This document shows, in pieces, positions 34,441-42,728 of a DNA stretch of 46,319 bases. The notes beneath the pieces are model-generated. The model was not told where the DNA came from. It saw nothing but the letters and a program-made list of their open reading frames with translations, and made no database searches. How positions within the stretch are numbered: the first letter of the stretch is position 1; the number at the start of each line of letters is the position of its first letter. A program made the position numbers and the translations under genes. The stretch is from Flavobacteriales bacterium (GTDB lineage: Bacteria; Bacteroidota; Bacteroidia; CAIKAF01). The DNA lies in the NCBI GenBank assembly GCA_025451235.1, contig JANWKT010000002.1:1-46319 (forward strand), in the 5' to 3' direction.

Positions 34441-37400
34441 CTAAAACTTCACAAATTTTAAACTCACCATTTGGTGAGAAGAGGTTTTCAACCTGATAAA
34501 ATAGATCCCTGCCTCCAATCGGGCTACCTGAAGAATGGTTTGTGCAGAATGGTTGCTAAGAATTCCATTCATGGTAATTCTGCCTTGAATGTCTACAATT
34601 TCAAACGAGTAAGGTTTTTCTGTAGAAAAATGTGTATTTACAACATGCAGTATATTATTCGTAGGAGATGGGTACAATTGAAAATCAAGTTCTAACTCAT
34701 TTTCAATTCCTGCACCAGGTATGAGTTCGAAATATGCTTTGAACAGGATGGTACTCGTGGTTAACGTGTCGTTGTAAACACTGTTTAAAGTATCCGCAAT
34801 CAATCCATTGGGCTCCCAATGAGAAAACTGATATCCACTATCGGCAATCGCTTCAATTTTTACGGGTAATCCATCAAAATAAATTCCATTCCAAGGATAA
34901 GGTTCGGGAGTAATGGTACTGATATGGATCTTGCCTGCATTTGCCGGATAAACATCCAGCGTTACATCCACTTGCTGAGGTAATCCGTAATTGTTTTGGA
35001 TATGATTTCTTACTTGCGGAGTTCGGCAAACCAACTCATCCCGAAACTCAAGGTGATTGTCATAAAAATCCATCATTTGCGCCGGTACATTCCATGGATC
35101 TCCCCAACGCTGAAACTCGTTGGCCATTTCTGATGCCGTTTGATCAAACATTTCCTGTTCTATCATTAACATCCGATTAGGCTGGTACAAAGTATTCATG
35201 AGGTCCGCAAACCGATTGATAAAATAATTTTTAAACTTGCCGTTTTGCATGCCTACCATCCAGATATTGATATAAGGGTGTCCTGGATTTTGGTTAATGA
35301 TGTAGTTGATATGATCAAAGTAGCAATCCGTCCATCCATTGGGTTCAAGGGCCAGCTCCTGATCTATCAGGCAAAACCTCCAACGATGGTTGGTAGCATT
35401 CGAGCGATAGATCTTAACATTGTTATGTGGCCAGTCTGTATTACCCATCCAGGACTCAGCAATGATGTAGTCATTGTAATATTGCATATCGAAATATTGA
35501 TCCGACTGGGTCCAAAATCCAGTATCAGCAGGATTGATCAATAAAAAGCTGTTATAATCATCATAAAAATTCTGCACATCTCCCACCAAGGCCCTTAAGG
35601 TAGAATTATAAAATGCACTTAAGGAAAGAATTTCAGTAGAGTCAGGATCTGCATTTTCGAGGGTATTGAACATTTCCATATTCCATTTTTCCCGCAATTC
35701 ATACAGCCCAAAATATGCTCCATTGATATAAACTGAAACTGGTCGCCAGGCTGAATAGTAATTATTGGACCCCTTGGCTAATATCTTCACCTGACAAGCA
35801 TCTTTATATGGAAATTGCAGGTATTGGTTGCTCCCGTTCCTCAAATAAAAATCGCTGAATATTGTTCTATCGGGTCGATCGGGAATAACCTGATAGTTCA
35901 CCAGGCCCTCACCCAAAACTCCATCCGCAAATTTTATCCTAAAAGAATGTTGCGGCTGCGACCTGCTTCCTCCCCAACCTCCATCCATAATAATTCCAAC
36001 TCTCCTTTTAAATAGTAAATTGTGAGCATCCGTAGAGTCAAAATAATCCACATGTGCCGCCTTTAACCAATCTTCATTGTAATTATCAAACATTCCGTTA
36101 GGTCCATACAAGTTATTATCGTCCGTTACCAATGAGATAATGGGTGTAATATGATCCACATTGAAAAAATAGGAAACACTCGTACAGGTACTGGGTAAAA
36201 ATCCTGGGGCATAGGCCTTGGCCCTTAAAACAGTTGTTTGATAAATGGGAATGGGTGTCCCGTTAAACAGGATATCCGAATTATCAGGTTCACTTCCATC
36301 GGTGGTATAGTAAATCTGCGCCAATGGAACATTTGGGTCAATAATATTTACTGAAAAAGGAACCGAATGAAAACTGCTATTTACACTAAAAATGGGTGCC
36401 AGTGAAAAATCATCATAAGGAATGGATCCGTTGTTAGTAGCATTGGGTGTAGGTGGTTGAAATTTCTTGATGAGTGCAGAACCATCGGGAAAAGATCCTA
36501 TGCTTAGATCATAAGTGCTTCCACAATCCACCTGAAGGCTACTTAACAATACCTGAGAGGGTGAAAATAAATATACCTGTTCGCCATTCGACGAAAGTTT
36601 GAAATTGGTATGATTGAGATAACCTTGTAAAGGATAATAGGTGCTTGGCATTTGGTAATCGTTCACGGCAAGAATGCTGTATTCGATATAGGTATAATTC
36701 ACTGAATCGGTCGACACAATATCAAATGACAAAGAGTTGATATTACCGGCTGATAATCCAGCTGCTGTGAGCTCCGGCTGTTTGATCATCATTTGATGTC
36801 TGGCTCCCCAATACCAGTTGCCATAGGGAGCAGGGTAACTGTAAGGTGAGTTCATAACAGAATCAGTTCCAATGGTCAATCCGTTCAACCGAATATTGGG
36901 GCGTTGTGCAAGCACAGTTCCTATCTGGTCATAACATGCATTATTGCTTCCATCTTCGTAAGAAAAAAGAGTGGAGTGGTAATTTGTATAGGATTGGTTA
37001 TGTACTGAATTGGTAATGTATCCCGTATTGCTATAAGAACAAACGTTGATCACAATGTTTGAAATCCCATCCCAATTGAAAGGGGTTGTAAAATTATGAA
37101 GGTTCCAGCCGGTGGTGGGTATAAATGATCCGGTGTTCAGTACGGTTGTAAAAGCTGTGGTGGCATATCTATCCTTTTCGCTGCAAAATATAACCGTATA
37201 TCCTCCAGCAGGTATAATGAGATGGGGTAATATCCATTTACCTGGAATTAATGGGTCATCCGTTAATGAATAATTATAAACATCCACTGGTGCTGCTCCG
37301 GCATTGTGTAATTCAATCCAATCAGGGTACTCTCCATCCTCATCGGCAAGGGTTGAATAATTTTTATTGCTGCCTTCGTTGATAACGATTTGGGCCTGCA

Positions 37401-37449
37401 AAAAATAAAAAGGAATACACGCGAAAATGACGAGGAAGGCTTTTTTCAT
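34441..37449 (-). CDS. Secreted CotH-kinase-like protein with lamin-tail and T9SS domains
   Basis: I start at ATG 37449 (MKKAFLVIFACIPFYFLQAQ, 1002 residues) because a -7 element overlaps the earlier ATG at 37467. Domain order: signal peptide; lamin-tail domain (about 20-120, NEGSNKNYSTLADEDGEYPD and DWIELHNAG); a jellyroll-like region; a chitobiase/hexosaminidase C-terminal-like domain (IYYTTDGSEPDNSD, about 375); a CotH kinase-like domain (about 430-780) with RRVGIIMDGGWGGSRSQPQH, ELREKWNMEMF, GNTDWPHNNVKIYR and RFCLIDQELAL; an InlB-like beta domain; and a type A T9SS signal (FQLYPSPTNNILHV ... IYFIRLKTSS). CotH proteins have an atypical protein-kinase fold, and both key Asp positions appear present here. 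Substrate unknown. Confidence 0.88.
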   Translation of the reverse strand: MKKAFLVIFACIPFYFLQAQIVINEGSNKNYSTLADEDGEYPDWIELHNAGAAPVDVYNYSLTDDPLIPGKWILPHLIIPAGGYTVIFCSEKDRYATTAFTTVLNTGSFIPTTGWNLHNFTTPFNWDGISNIVINVCSYSNTGYITNSVHNQSYTNYHSTLFSYEDGSNNACYDQIGTVLAQRPNIRLNGLTIGTDSVMNSPYSYPAPYGNWYWGARHQMMIKQPELTAAGLSAGNINSLSFDIVSTDSVNYTYIEYSILAVNDYQMPSTYYPLQGYLNHTNFKLSSNGEQVYLFSPSQVLLSSLQVDCGSTYDLSIGSFPDGSALIKKFQPPTPNATNNGSIPYDDFSLAPIFSVNSSFHSVPFSVNIIDPNVPLAQIYYTTDGSEPDNSDILFNGTPIPIYQTTVLRAKAYAPGFLPSTCTSVSYFFNVDHITPIISLVTDDNNLYGPNGMFDNYNEDWLKAAHVDYFDSTDAHNLLFKRRVGIIMDGGWGGSRSQPQHSFRIKFADGVLGEGLVNYQVIPDRPDRTIFSDFYLRNGSNQYLQFPYKDACQVKILAKGSNNYYSAWRPVSVYINGAYFGLYELREKWNMEMFNTLENADPDSTEILSLSAFYNSTLRALVGDVQNFYDDYNSFLLINPADTGFWTQSDQYFDMQYYNDYIIAESWMGNTDWPHNNVKIYRSNATNHRWRFCLIDQELALEPNGWTDCYFDHINYIINQNPGHPYINIWMVGMQNGKFKNYFINRFADLMNTLYQPNRMLMIEQEMFDQTASEMANEFQRWGDPWNVPAQMMDFYDNHLEFRDELVCRTPQVRNHIQNNYGLPQQVDVTLDVYPANAGKIHISTITPEPYPWNGIYFDGLPVKIEAIADSGYQFSHWEPNGLIADTLNSVYNDTLTTSTILFKAYFELIPGAGIENELELDFQLYPSPTNNILHVVNTHFSTEKPYSFEIVDIQGRITMNGILSNHSAQTILQVARLEAGIYFIRLKTSSHQMVSLKFVKF

Positions 37450-37464
37450 AGACCGGTTAATGGT

Positions 37465-37472
37465 CAAATTTA
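37465..37472 (-). promoter_or_regulatory. Candidate -7 element of the CotH-like operon
   Basis: The minus strand reads TAAATTTG, an exact match to TAnnTTTG, 15 bases before the ATG at 37449. Because it overlaps the in-frame ATG at 37467, it favours the later start. A -33 TTG at normal spacing was not found. Confidence 0.45.
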
Positions 37473-37500
37473 AGCAATTTTATTTTAATATAACCCCTTG

Positions 37501-37680
37501 AATCCTAGTATGATTTCAGCCCAAAAGATCATTTGTCCACGTATCCGGGTGGCATGCGCAGCGGGGAAACGCAGGTATCTCTTGTTACTGTTGATCGGGA
37601 GGCGGCCAAAGAATGGCTATACAATCAACCATATAGCCCGTTGTTGAGATGGATAATTATCCATCTTTTCCCATTTAGCC
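37501..37680. other. Non-coding segment with GC-rich tract and hairpin
   Basis: This part of the 283-base gap between the CotH-like gene and icmF is more GC-rich than its surroundings (37530-37610). It contains a 7-base hairpin, GGCTATA (37615-37621) with TATAGCC (37632-37638). A 67-codon open frame (37533-37736) covers it, but its product matches nothing I recognise and overlaps the icmF promoter and start, so I do not call it a gene. Confidence 0.45.
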
Positions 37681-37696
37681 CCAAGAGTTTTTTGCG

Positions 37697-37704
37697 TATA
37701 TTTG
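37697..37704 (+). promoter_or_regulatory. Candidate -7 element and ribosome site for icmF
   Basis: TATATTTG is an exact match to TAnnTTTG, 28 bases before the ATG at 37733. A Shine-Dalgarno-like GGAG sits just before that ATG (about 37727-37730), which supports the start. Confidence 0.5.
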
Positions 37705-37732
37705 TATATACCATTAAGGTTATTTCGGAGCT

Positions 37733-40700
37733 ATGACTGAAGTAGAAATTTACCAGGCAAAAAATAAAATCAGAATTGTTACCGCCGCCTCTTTATTCGA
37801 TGGACATGATGCTGCCATTAATATTATGCGCAGAATTATCCAGGCTAGCGGAGCTGAAGTGATCCACCTGGGGCACGACAGAAGTGTGGATGAAGTAGTG
37901 AACTGTGCCATACAGGAAGATGCCAATGCAATCGCCATTACCAGTTACCAGGGCGGACATATAGAATATTTTAAATATATGTACGACCTGCTGAAACAAC
38001 GAGGTTGCGGACATATAAAAATATTTGGTGGGGGTGGTGGAGTTATTCTCCCTACCGAAATTGAAGAACTCCATGCATATGGAATTACCAGGATCTATTC
38101 GCCCGACGATGGAAGATCGATGGGATTGCAAGGAATGATCAACGACCTGATGATGAAATCTGATTTCCCTACAGGGTATAGATTGAACGGAGAAGCGGCA
38201 CATTTAAAAGAACAGGATGCAAAATCAATCGCTACTTTAATTTCGGCTGCAGAAAATTATCCGGAAGAGAACAAAGAAGTTTTTGAAGAGATCAATAAAA
38301 AAGCAGCCACCAGCAAAACTCCTATTTTAGGAATTACCGGTACAGGTGGTGCTGGAAAAAGTAGTTTGGTTGATGAGTTAGTCCGTCGTTTCCTGGTTGA
38401 TTTTACAGATAAGAAAATAGGGATTGTATCGGTGGATCCCTCTAAACGTAAAACAGGTGGTGCTTTATTAGGTGATAGGATCCGGATGAATTCCATCAAT
38501 AGTCCAAGGGTATATATGCGCTCTTTGGCCACACGTCAAAGTAACCTGGCGTTGAGTAAACATGTAAAAGAAGCAGTGGATATTTTAAAAGCTGCCCATT
38601 TCGACCTGATTATTTTAGAAACCAGCGGAATTGGGCAAAGTGATACGGAGATTATTGAGCATAGCAATGTAAGCTTATATGTAATGACCCCTGAATACGG
38701 GGCCGCCACCCAGCTCGAAAAAATCGATATGCTCGATTTTGCGGACATCATTGCATTGAACAAATTTGATAAACGAGGTGCGTTGGATGCCATCCGTGAT
38801 GTAAAAAAGCAATATAAGCGTAACCATCAACTATGGGAAGTGGATGATGAAAAACTTCCGGTATTTGGAACCATTGCATCTCAATTCAACGATCCTGGTA
38901 TGAACAGTTTGTATAAAGCTGTGATGGATAAAGTAGTGGAAAAAACAAATGCCCCTTTAAAAAGCACTTTCTCGACCACCGATGAGATGAGTGAAAAAAT
39001 TTATATCATTCCTCCGCAGCGTACCAGGTATTTATCTGAAATTAGTGACACAGTTAGAAAATATAATAAATGGGCTGAAGAACAGGGAGAAATCGCCCAA
39101 CAATTATATTCCCTGCGCAATTCCATTGAGATCGTCAAAAAGAAAAAGGGGAATGAAGCTTTGGTGGACCATCTGGAGAAAGAGTATGAGGAGATCAAAT
39201 TAAAACTGGATGGGCAGAACTGGAAGTTGATTGAAACCTACCCAGCCCTGGCTGAAGCCTATACCAAAGATGAATTTATTTTTAAGGTAAGAGATAAAGA
39301 AATAAAAATACAAACCTATTACGAATCCTTATCACATACCAAAATCTCCAAAGTCTCTTCGCCGAAATATAAAGCATGGGGTGATCTGTTGAAATGGCAA
39401 TTGCAAGAAAATTTCCCAGGATATTTTCCCTATACATCCGGAGTATTTCCATTCAAACGCGAAAACGAAGACCCTACCCGAATGTTTGCCGGTGAAGGTG
39501 GACCCGAACGTACCAACAAACGTTTCCACTATGTAAGTTTAGGAATGCCAGCCAAACGTTTGAGTACTGCTTTTGATTCCGTAACTCTATACGGACGTGA
39601 TCCGCATCATCGTCCTGATATTTATGGTAAAGTGGGGAACAGTGGAGTAAGCATTTGTTGTTTGGACGATGCAAAAAAATTATACAGTGGTTTCGATCTT
39701 TCTGCTCCCAATACTTCGGTGAGTATGACCATTAATGGACCGGCCCCAACGATTGCCGCTTTCTTTATGAACGCAGCTATCGATCAGAATTGCGAAAAAT
39801 ACATCAAGGCCAATGGGCTTGAAAAAGAAATAAAAGCAAAGATCGACCAGATGTTTGCTGCCAAAGGCATGACGCAACCTGTTTACCAAGGTGATATTCC
39901 GGAAGGAAATGATGGATTGGGTCTCATGTTATTGGGCTTAACAGGTGATCAGGTGCTCCCAGCTGATATCTATGCAAAAATTAAAAAAGAAACCATTGCG
40001 GCGGTTCGTGGAACTGTGCAAGCTGATATTTTAAAAGAAGACCAGGCACAGAATACTTGTATTTTCTCCACCGAATTTTCGTTACGTGTAATGGGTGATA
40101 TGCAACAATATTTTATCACCAACAATATTCGTAATTTTTATTCGGTATCTATCAGCGGTTATCATATTGCTGAAGCCGGTGCAAATCCCATCTCACAATT
40201 GGCCTTTACACTCGCCAATGGATTTACCTATGTTGAATATTACAGAAGCCGGGGAATGGATATCAATTCATTTGCTCCCAATTTATCTTTCTTCTTCAGC
40301 AATGGGATCGATCCTGAATATTCAGTCATAGGTCGTGTAAGTCGTAGAATTTGGTCAAAGGCCATGAAGAATTTATATGGCGCCAATGAAAGAAGCCAGA
40401 TGTTGAAATACCATATCCAAACATCTGGCAGAAGTTTACATGCACAGGAAATCGACTTCAATGATATTCGAACCACCTTGCAAGCCTTATACGCTATTTA
40501 TGATAATTGCCAGAGCTTGCATACGAATGCTTATGATGAGGCGATCACCACCCCTACCGAAGGATCGGTAAGAAGAGCCATGGCCATACAGCTCATCATT
40601 AACAAAGAATTGGGGTTGGCAAAAAATGAAAATCCTATCCAGGGTTCGTTTATTATTGAAGAATTGACCGACCTGGTTGAGGAAGCGGTGATGACTGAAT

Positions 40701-41107
40701 TCGACCGGCTTACTGAACGTGGTGGAGTATTGGGTGCTATGGAAACCATGTACCAGCGGGGAAAGATCCAGGAAGAAAGTTTGTATTATGAAATGTTGAA
40801 ACATACAGGTGAATATCCGATTATTGGCGTAAATACATTTTTAAGCAGCCAGGGTTCACCTACCATCATTCCAAAAGAAGTGATCCGATCAACTCCTGAA
40901 GAAAAAGAATACCAGATCAGCATGCTGGACAATCTGCATCAATTCAATGACGAAAAAAGCCATCAGTTATTGAGAGATATTCAATTAGCCGCGATCAAAA
41001 ATGAAAATATTTTCGAAAAGCTGATGGAAGTTTCCAAATATTGTTCGCTGGGACAAATTACCCAGGCCTTGTTTGAGGTGGGTGGGCAGTATAGAAGGAA
41101 TATGTAG
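37733..41107 (+). CDS. icmF: Fused isobutyryl-CoA mutase (IcmF)
   Basis: This 1124-residue enzyme joins three parts. A B12-binding domain (about 12-150) has [12 protein letters not shown]; His25 is the predicted lower cobalt ligand. A MeaB-like G-protein chaperone (about 195-400) has [38 protein letters not shown] and NKFDKRG. An acyl-CoA mutase TIM barrel (about 520-1124) has [14 protein letters not shown] and [14 protein letters not shown]. This order is IcmF, which uses adenosylcobalamin to interconvert isobutyryl- and n-butyryl-CoA. By eye, positions matching methylmalonyl-CoA mutase Tyr89 and Arg207 (Propionibacterium numbering) are Phe574 and Gln773. That is the isobutyryl type, so I do not call it a methylmalonyl-CoA mutase. 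The gene has its own promoter. Confidence 0.93.
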   Translation: MTEVEIYQAKNKIRIVTAASLFDGHDAAINIMRRIIQASGAEVIHLGHDRSVDEVVNCAIQEDANAIAITSYQGGHIEYFKYMYDLLKQRGCGHIKIFGGGGGVILPTEIEELHAYGITRIYSPDDGRSMGLQGMINDLMMKSDFPTGYRLNGEAAHLKEQDAKSIATLISAAENYPEENKEVFEEINKKAATSKTPILGITGTGGAGKSSLVDELVRRFLVDFTDKKIGIVSVDPSKRKTGGALLGDRIRMNSINSPRVYMRSLATRQSNLALSKHVKEAVDILKAAHFDLIILETSGIGQSDTEIIEHSNVSLYVMTPEYGAATQLEKIDMLDFADIIALNKFDKRGALDAIRDVKKQYKRNHQLWEVDDEKLPVFGTIASQFNDPGMNSLYKAVMDKVVEKTNAPLKSTFSTTDEMSEKIYIIPPQRTRYLSEISDTVRKYNKWAEEQGEIAQQLYSLRNSIEIVKKKKGNEALVDHLEKEYEEIKLKLDGQNWKLIETYPALAEAYTKDEFIFKVRDKEIKIQTYYESLSHTKISKVSSPKYKAWGDLLKWQLQENFPGYFPYTSGVFPFKRENEDPTRMFAGEGGPERTNKRFHYVSLGMPAKRLSTAFDSVTLYGRDPHHRPDIYGKVGNSGVSICCLDDAKKLYSGFDLSAPNTSVSMTINGPAPTIAAFFMNAAIDQNCEKYIKANGLEKEIKAKIDQMFAAKGMTQPVYQGDIPEGNDGLGLMLLGLTGDQVLPADIYAKIKKETIAAVRGTVQADILKEDQAQNTCIFSTEFSLRVMGDMQQYFITNNIRNFYSVSISGYHIAEAGANPISQLAFTLANGFTYVEYYRSRGMDINSFAPNLSFFFSNGIDPEYSVIGRVSRRIWSKAMKNLYGANERSQMLKYHIQTSGRSLHAQEIDFNDIRTTLQALYAIYDNCQSLHTNAYDEAITTPTEGSVRRAMAIQLIINKELGLAKNENPIQGSFIIEELTDLVEEAVMTEFDRLTERGGVLGAMETMYQRGKIQEESLYYEMLKHTGEYPIIGVNTFLSSQGSPTIIPKEVIRSTPEEKEYQISMLDNLHQFNDEKSHQLLRDIQLAAIKNENIFEKLMEVSKYCSLGQITQALFEVGGQYRRNM

Positions 41108-41151
41108 GATTGAGAACTTAGCATTTACAATTAACTTATGAAAAAGTAACT

Positions 41152-41826
41152 TTGGATACACAAACCAATATACAGTCTTATTATAATAACCTAGCCGAAA
41201 CCTATGATGAGAACCGTTTTGGAAATTCGTACGGACAATACCTGCACCAGCAGGAAACAAAATTTTTAGAAAAGGTAATTGTTCAAGGCAATCAAATCCT
41301 CGACCTGGGATGCGGCACAGGTAGGCATATGAGCTTAGCAACACATGGTTTGGATATCAGTGAAAATATGTTGCAGGAAGCCAGGAAGAAATTTCCTAAA
41401 AAAGAGATCCGGACAGGGTCAGTATTTCAATCACCCTTCGAACATGATTTTTTTGACCAGGTATTTTCTTTTCATGTATTGATGCATTTAACAAAAAAAG
41501 AAATCGAACTCACTTTTCAGGAAGCTCACAGGATATTAAAACCTAGGGGACAGTTTATATTCGATATTCCTTCATTTAAACGCAGAAATCTATTCAATTA
41601 TAAAACGCAGGGATGGCATGGGGCGGCTTCTTTAAGTATGAAAGAGGTTCAAGAGATGGCCGGTGCAGACTGGGTGATCAAAAAATATCAGGGAGCCCTG
41701 AGTCTCCCTATCCATAGACTTCCCAAAGGGATCAGAAAAGTCATGCTTCCCATAGATACTGGGTTAAGTAAATCCTTCATGAGGGAATATGCCTCCTATT
41801 TAATGGTGATGTTGGAAAAGAAATGA
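41152..41826 (+). CDS. Class I SAM-dependent methyltransferase
   Basis: This 224-residue protein starts at TTG 41152, 44 bases after icmF; no in-frame ATG lies nearby. It begins with the helix YYNNLAETYDENRFGNSYGQ, often seen in small-molecule methyltransferases. SAM motif I (QILDLGCGTGRHMSLA) follows, then GLDISENMLQEARKKFP, QVFSFHVLMHL and RILKPRGQFIFDIPSFKRR. The fold is clear but the acceptor is unknown. Its TGA overlaps the ATG of the VanW-family gene by four bases, so the two proteins are made from one transcript and may act in one process. The protein is predicted to be cytoplasmic. Confidence 0.85.
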   Translation: MDTQTNIQSYYNNLAETYDENRFGNSYGQYLHQQETKFLEKVIVQGNQILDLGCGTGRHMSLATHGLDISENMLQEARKKFPKKEIRTGSVFQSPFEHDFFDQVFSFHVLMHLTKKEIELTFQEAHRILKPRGQFIFDIPSFKRRNLFNYKTQGWHGAASLSMKEVQEMAGADWVIKKYQGALSLPIHRLPKGIRKVMLPIDTGLSKSFMREYASYLMVMLEKK

Positions 41827-42524
41827 AAAAATACATTCCATATTCGTTTCGTCTTTTCGTTAAACAAAGTTTGAGGGGATGTAAGGATTTTAGCGAAGGA
41901 AATTTTAAAAAATTCGCCAAAGTAACAAACGGAAACACCATTTTCCCATTTCAACACGAATTGGACCAACCTATTTTTTCCACCACCCTCTCCGAAAATA
42001 AAATTCATAACCTGGGCATTGCCGTTAATGAGATCAGTAAATATCTCATACGCCCGGGAGAGATCTTTTCGTTCTGGAATATTGTAGGGAAACCCACCTC
42101 ATCAAAAGGATATAAAAAGGGCAGGAACCTGGTTGCGGGAAAACTGAGTGAAGAAGAAGGGGGTGGATTATGCCAGCTATCCGGTATCATATACCATATT
42201 TCGTTAATCAGTGGATTAGAAATTCTGGAAAGATATCCGCATTCAGTGGATATTTATACTGATGAAAACCGTTTTACTCCATTGGGAGCCGATGCTACCA
42301 TTGTTTATGGATATAAAGACCTGCGGATCAAAAACAACACAAAAGGCTCCCTTCTTTTTAATTTTACCATTACAAAAAATAACCTCACCTGTGTATTGTG
42401 TTCAACAGAAAAAATAGAACCTCTGGAAATTATTTTCGAAAAAATAAATGAACAGGAAGTAATCACCAAATCGGTGGAAAATGGGAAGCGGGTTGAACTG
42501 GAAAAATCTTTCTACAAAAAATAG
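41823..42524 (+). CDS. VanW family protein
   Basis: This 233-residue protein carries the VanW domain (PF04294): IRPGEIFSFWNIVGKPTSSK, then KGRNLVAGKLSEEEGGGLCQ, LSGIIYHISLISGLEILERY and DATIVYGYKDLRIKN. VanW was named from a vancomycin-resistance cluster, but its function is not established and most homologues lie outside such clusters. No clear signal peptide is visible; the N terminus is basic (MKKYIPYSFRLFVKQSLRG). It overlaps the methyltransferase gene by four bases. A short structured non-coding stretch and a terminator hairpin follow. Confidence 0.87.
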   Translation: MKKYIPYSFRLFVKQSLRGCKDFSEGNFKKFAKVTNGNTIFPFQHELDQPIFSTTLSENKIHNLGIAVNEISKYLIRPGEIFSFWNIVGKPTSSKGYKKGRNLVAGKLSEEEGGGLCQLSGIIYHISLISGLEILERYPHSVDIYTDENRFTPLGADATIVYGYKDLRIKNNTKGSLLFNFTITKNNLTCVLCSTEKIEPLEIIFEKINEQEVITKSVENGKRVELEKSFYKK

Positions 42525-42527
42525 TTT

Positions 42528-42672
42528 TTTATTTGGGCCTTTCCCTGTGCTCCGCTTTACTCCTCCCCAGCATTGCTTATACGGCTAGGTTCATCCTCAG
42601 CTTACGCTGCTCGCTGGTATTCACTAAGCCATATAGGCAATGCAGGGTCCGGGGTACCGCTTCGCCCAGGGG
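42528..42672. repeat. Imperfect palindromic GC-rich element
   Basis: The arms at 42570-42586 (GCATTGCTTATACGGCT) and 42627-42643 (AGCCATATAGGCAATGC) pair over 17 positions with one wobble and one mismatch. Between them is a 40-base loop that holds a small hairpin (CAGC-TTAC-GCTG). The flanks are also GC-rich (for example GGGGTACCGC). It lies between the convergent VanW and giant Ig-repeat genes. It does not resemble an integron attC closely enough to call. A dispersed non-coding repeat is my best guess; no second copy is visible here. Confidence 0.55.
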
Positions 42673-42676
42673 CAAA

Positions 42677-42710
42677 AAAAAATCCCTATCATAAATTAAC
42701 AGGGATTTTT
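42677..42710. terminator. Bidirectional intrinsic terminator
   Basis: AAAAATCCCT (42677-42686) pairs exactly with AGGGATTTTT (42701-42710) around a 14-base AT-rich loop. The arms end in A and T runs on either side, so the structure can terminate transcription from both directions. It lies 18 bases beyond the stop of the giant Ig-repeat gene and downstream of the VanW gene. Confidence 0.75.
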
Positions 42711-42728
42711 AGTGAAAATATTTCGGTT

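Noticed and set aside
37533-37736. 67-codon open frame upstream of icmF
   Set aside because: It overlaps the icmF promoter and start, has no recognisable product, and its composition follows the GC-rich non-coding segment.
3313-42524. VanX- and VanW-family genes as a vancomycin resistance locus
   Set aside because: They are 37 kb apart, there is no vanH, vanA or vanS/R set, and both families are common outside resistance clusters.
42570-42643. Integron attC site
   Set aside because: The arms lack the conserved core R and L box sequences, and no integrase or cassette array is present.
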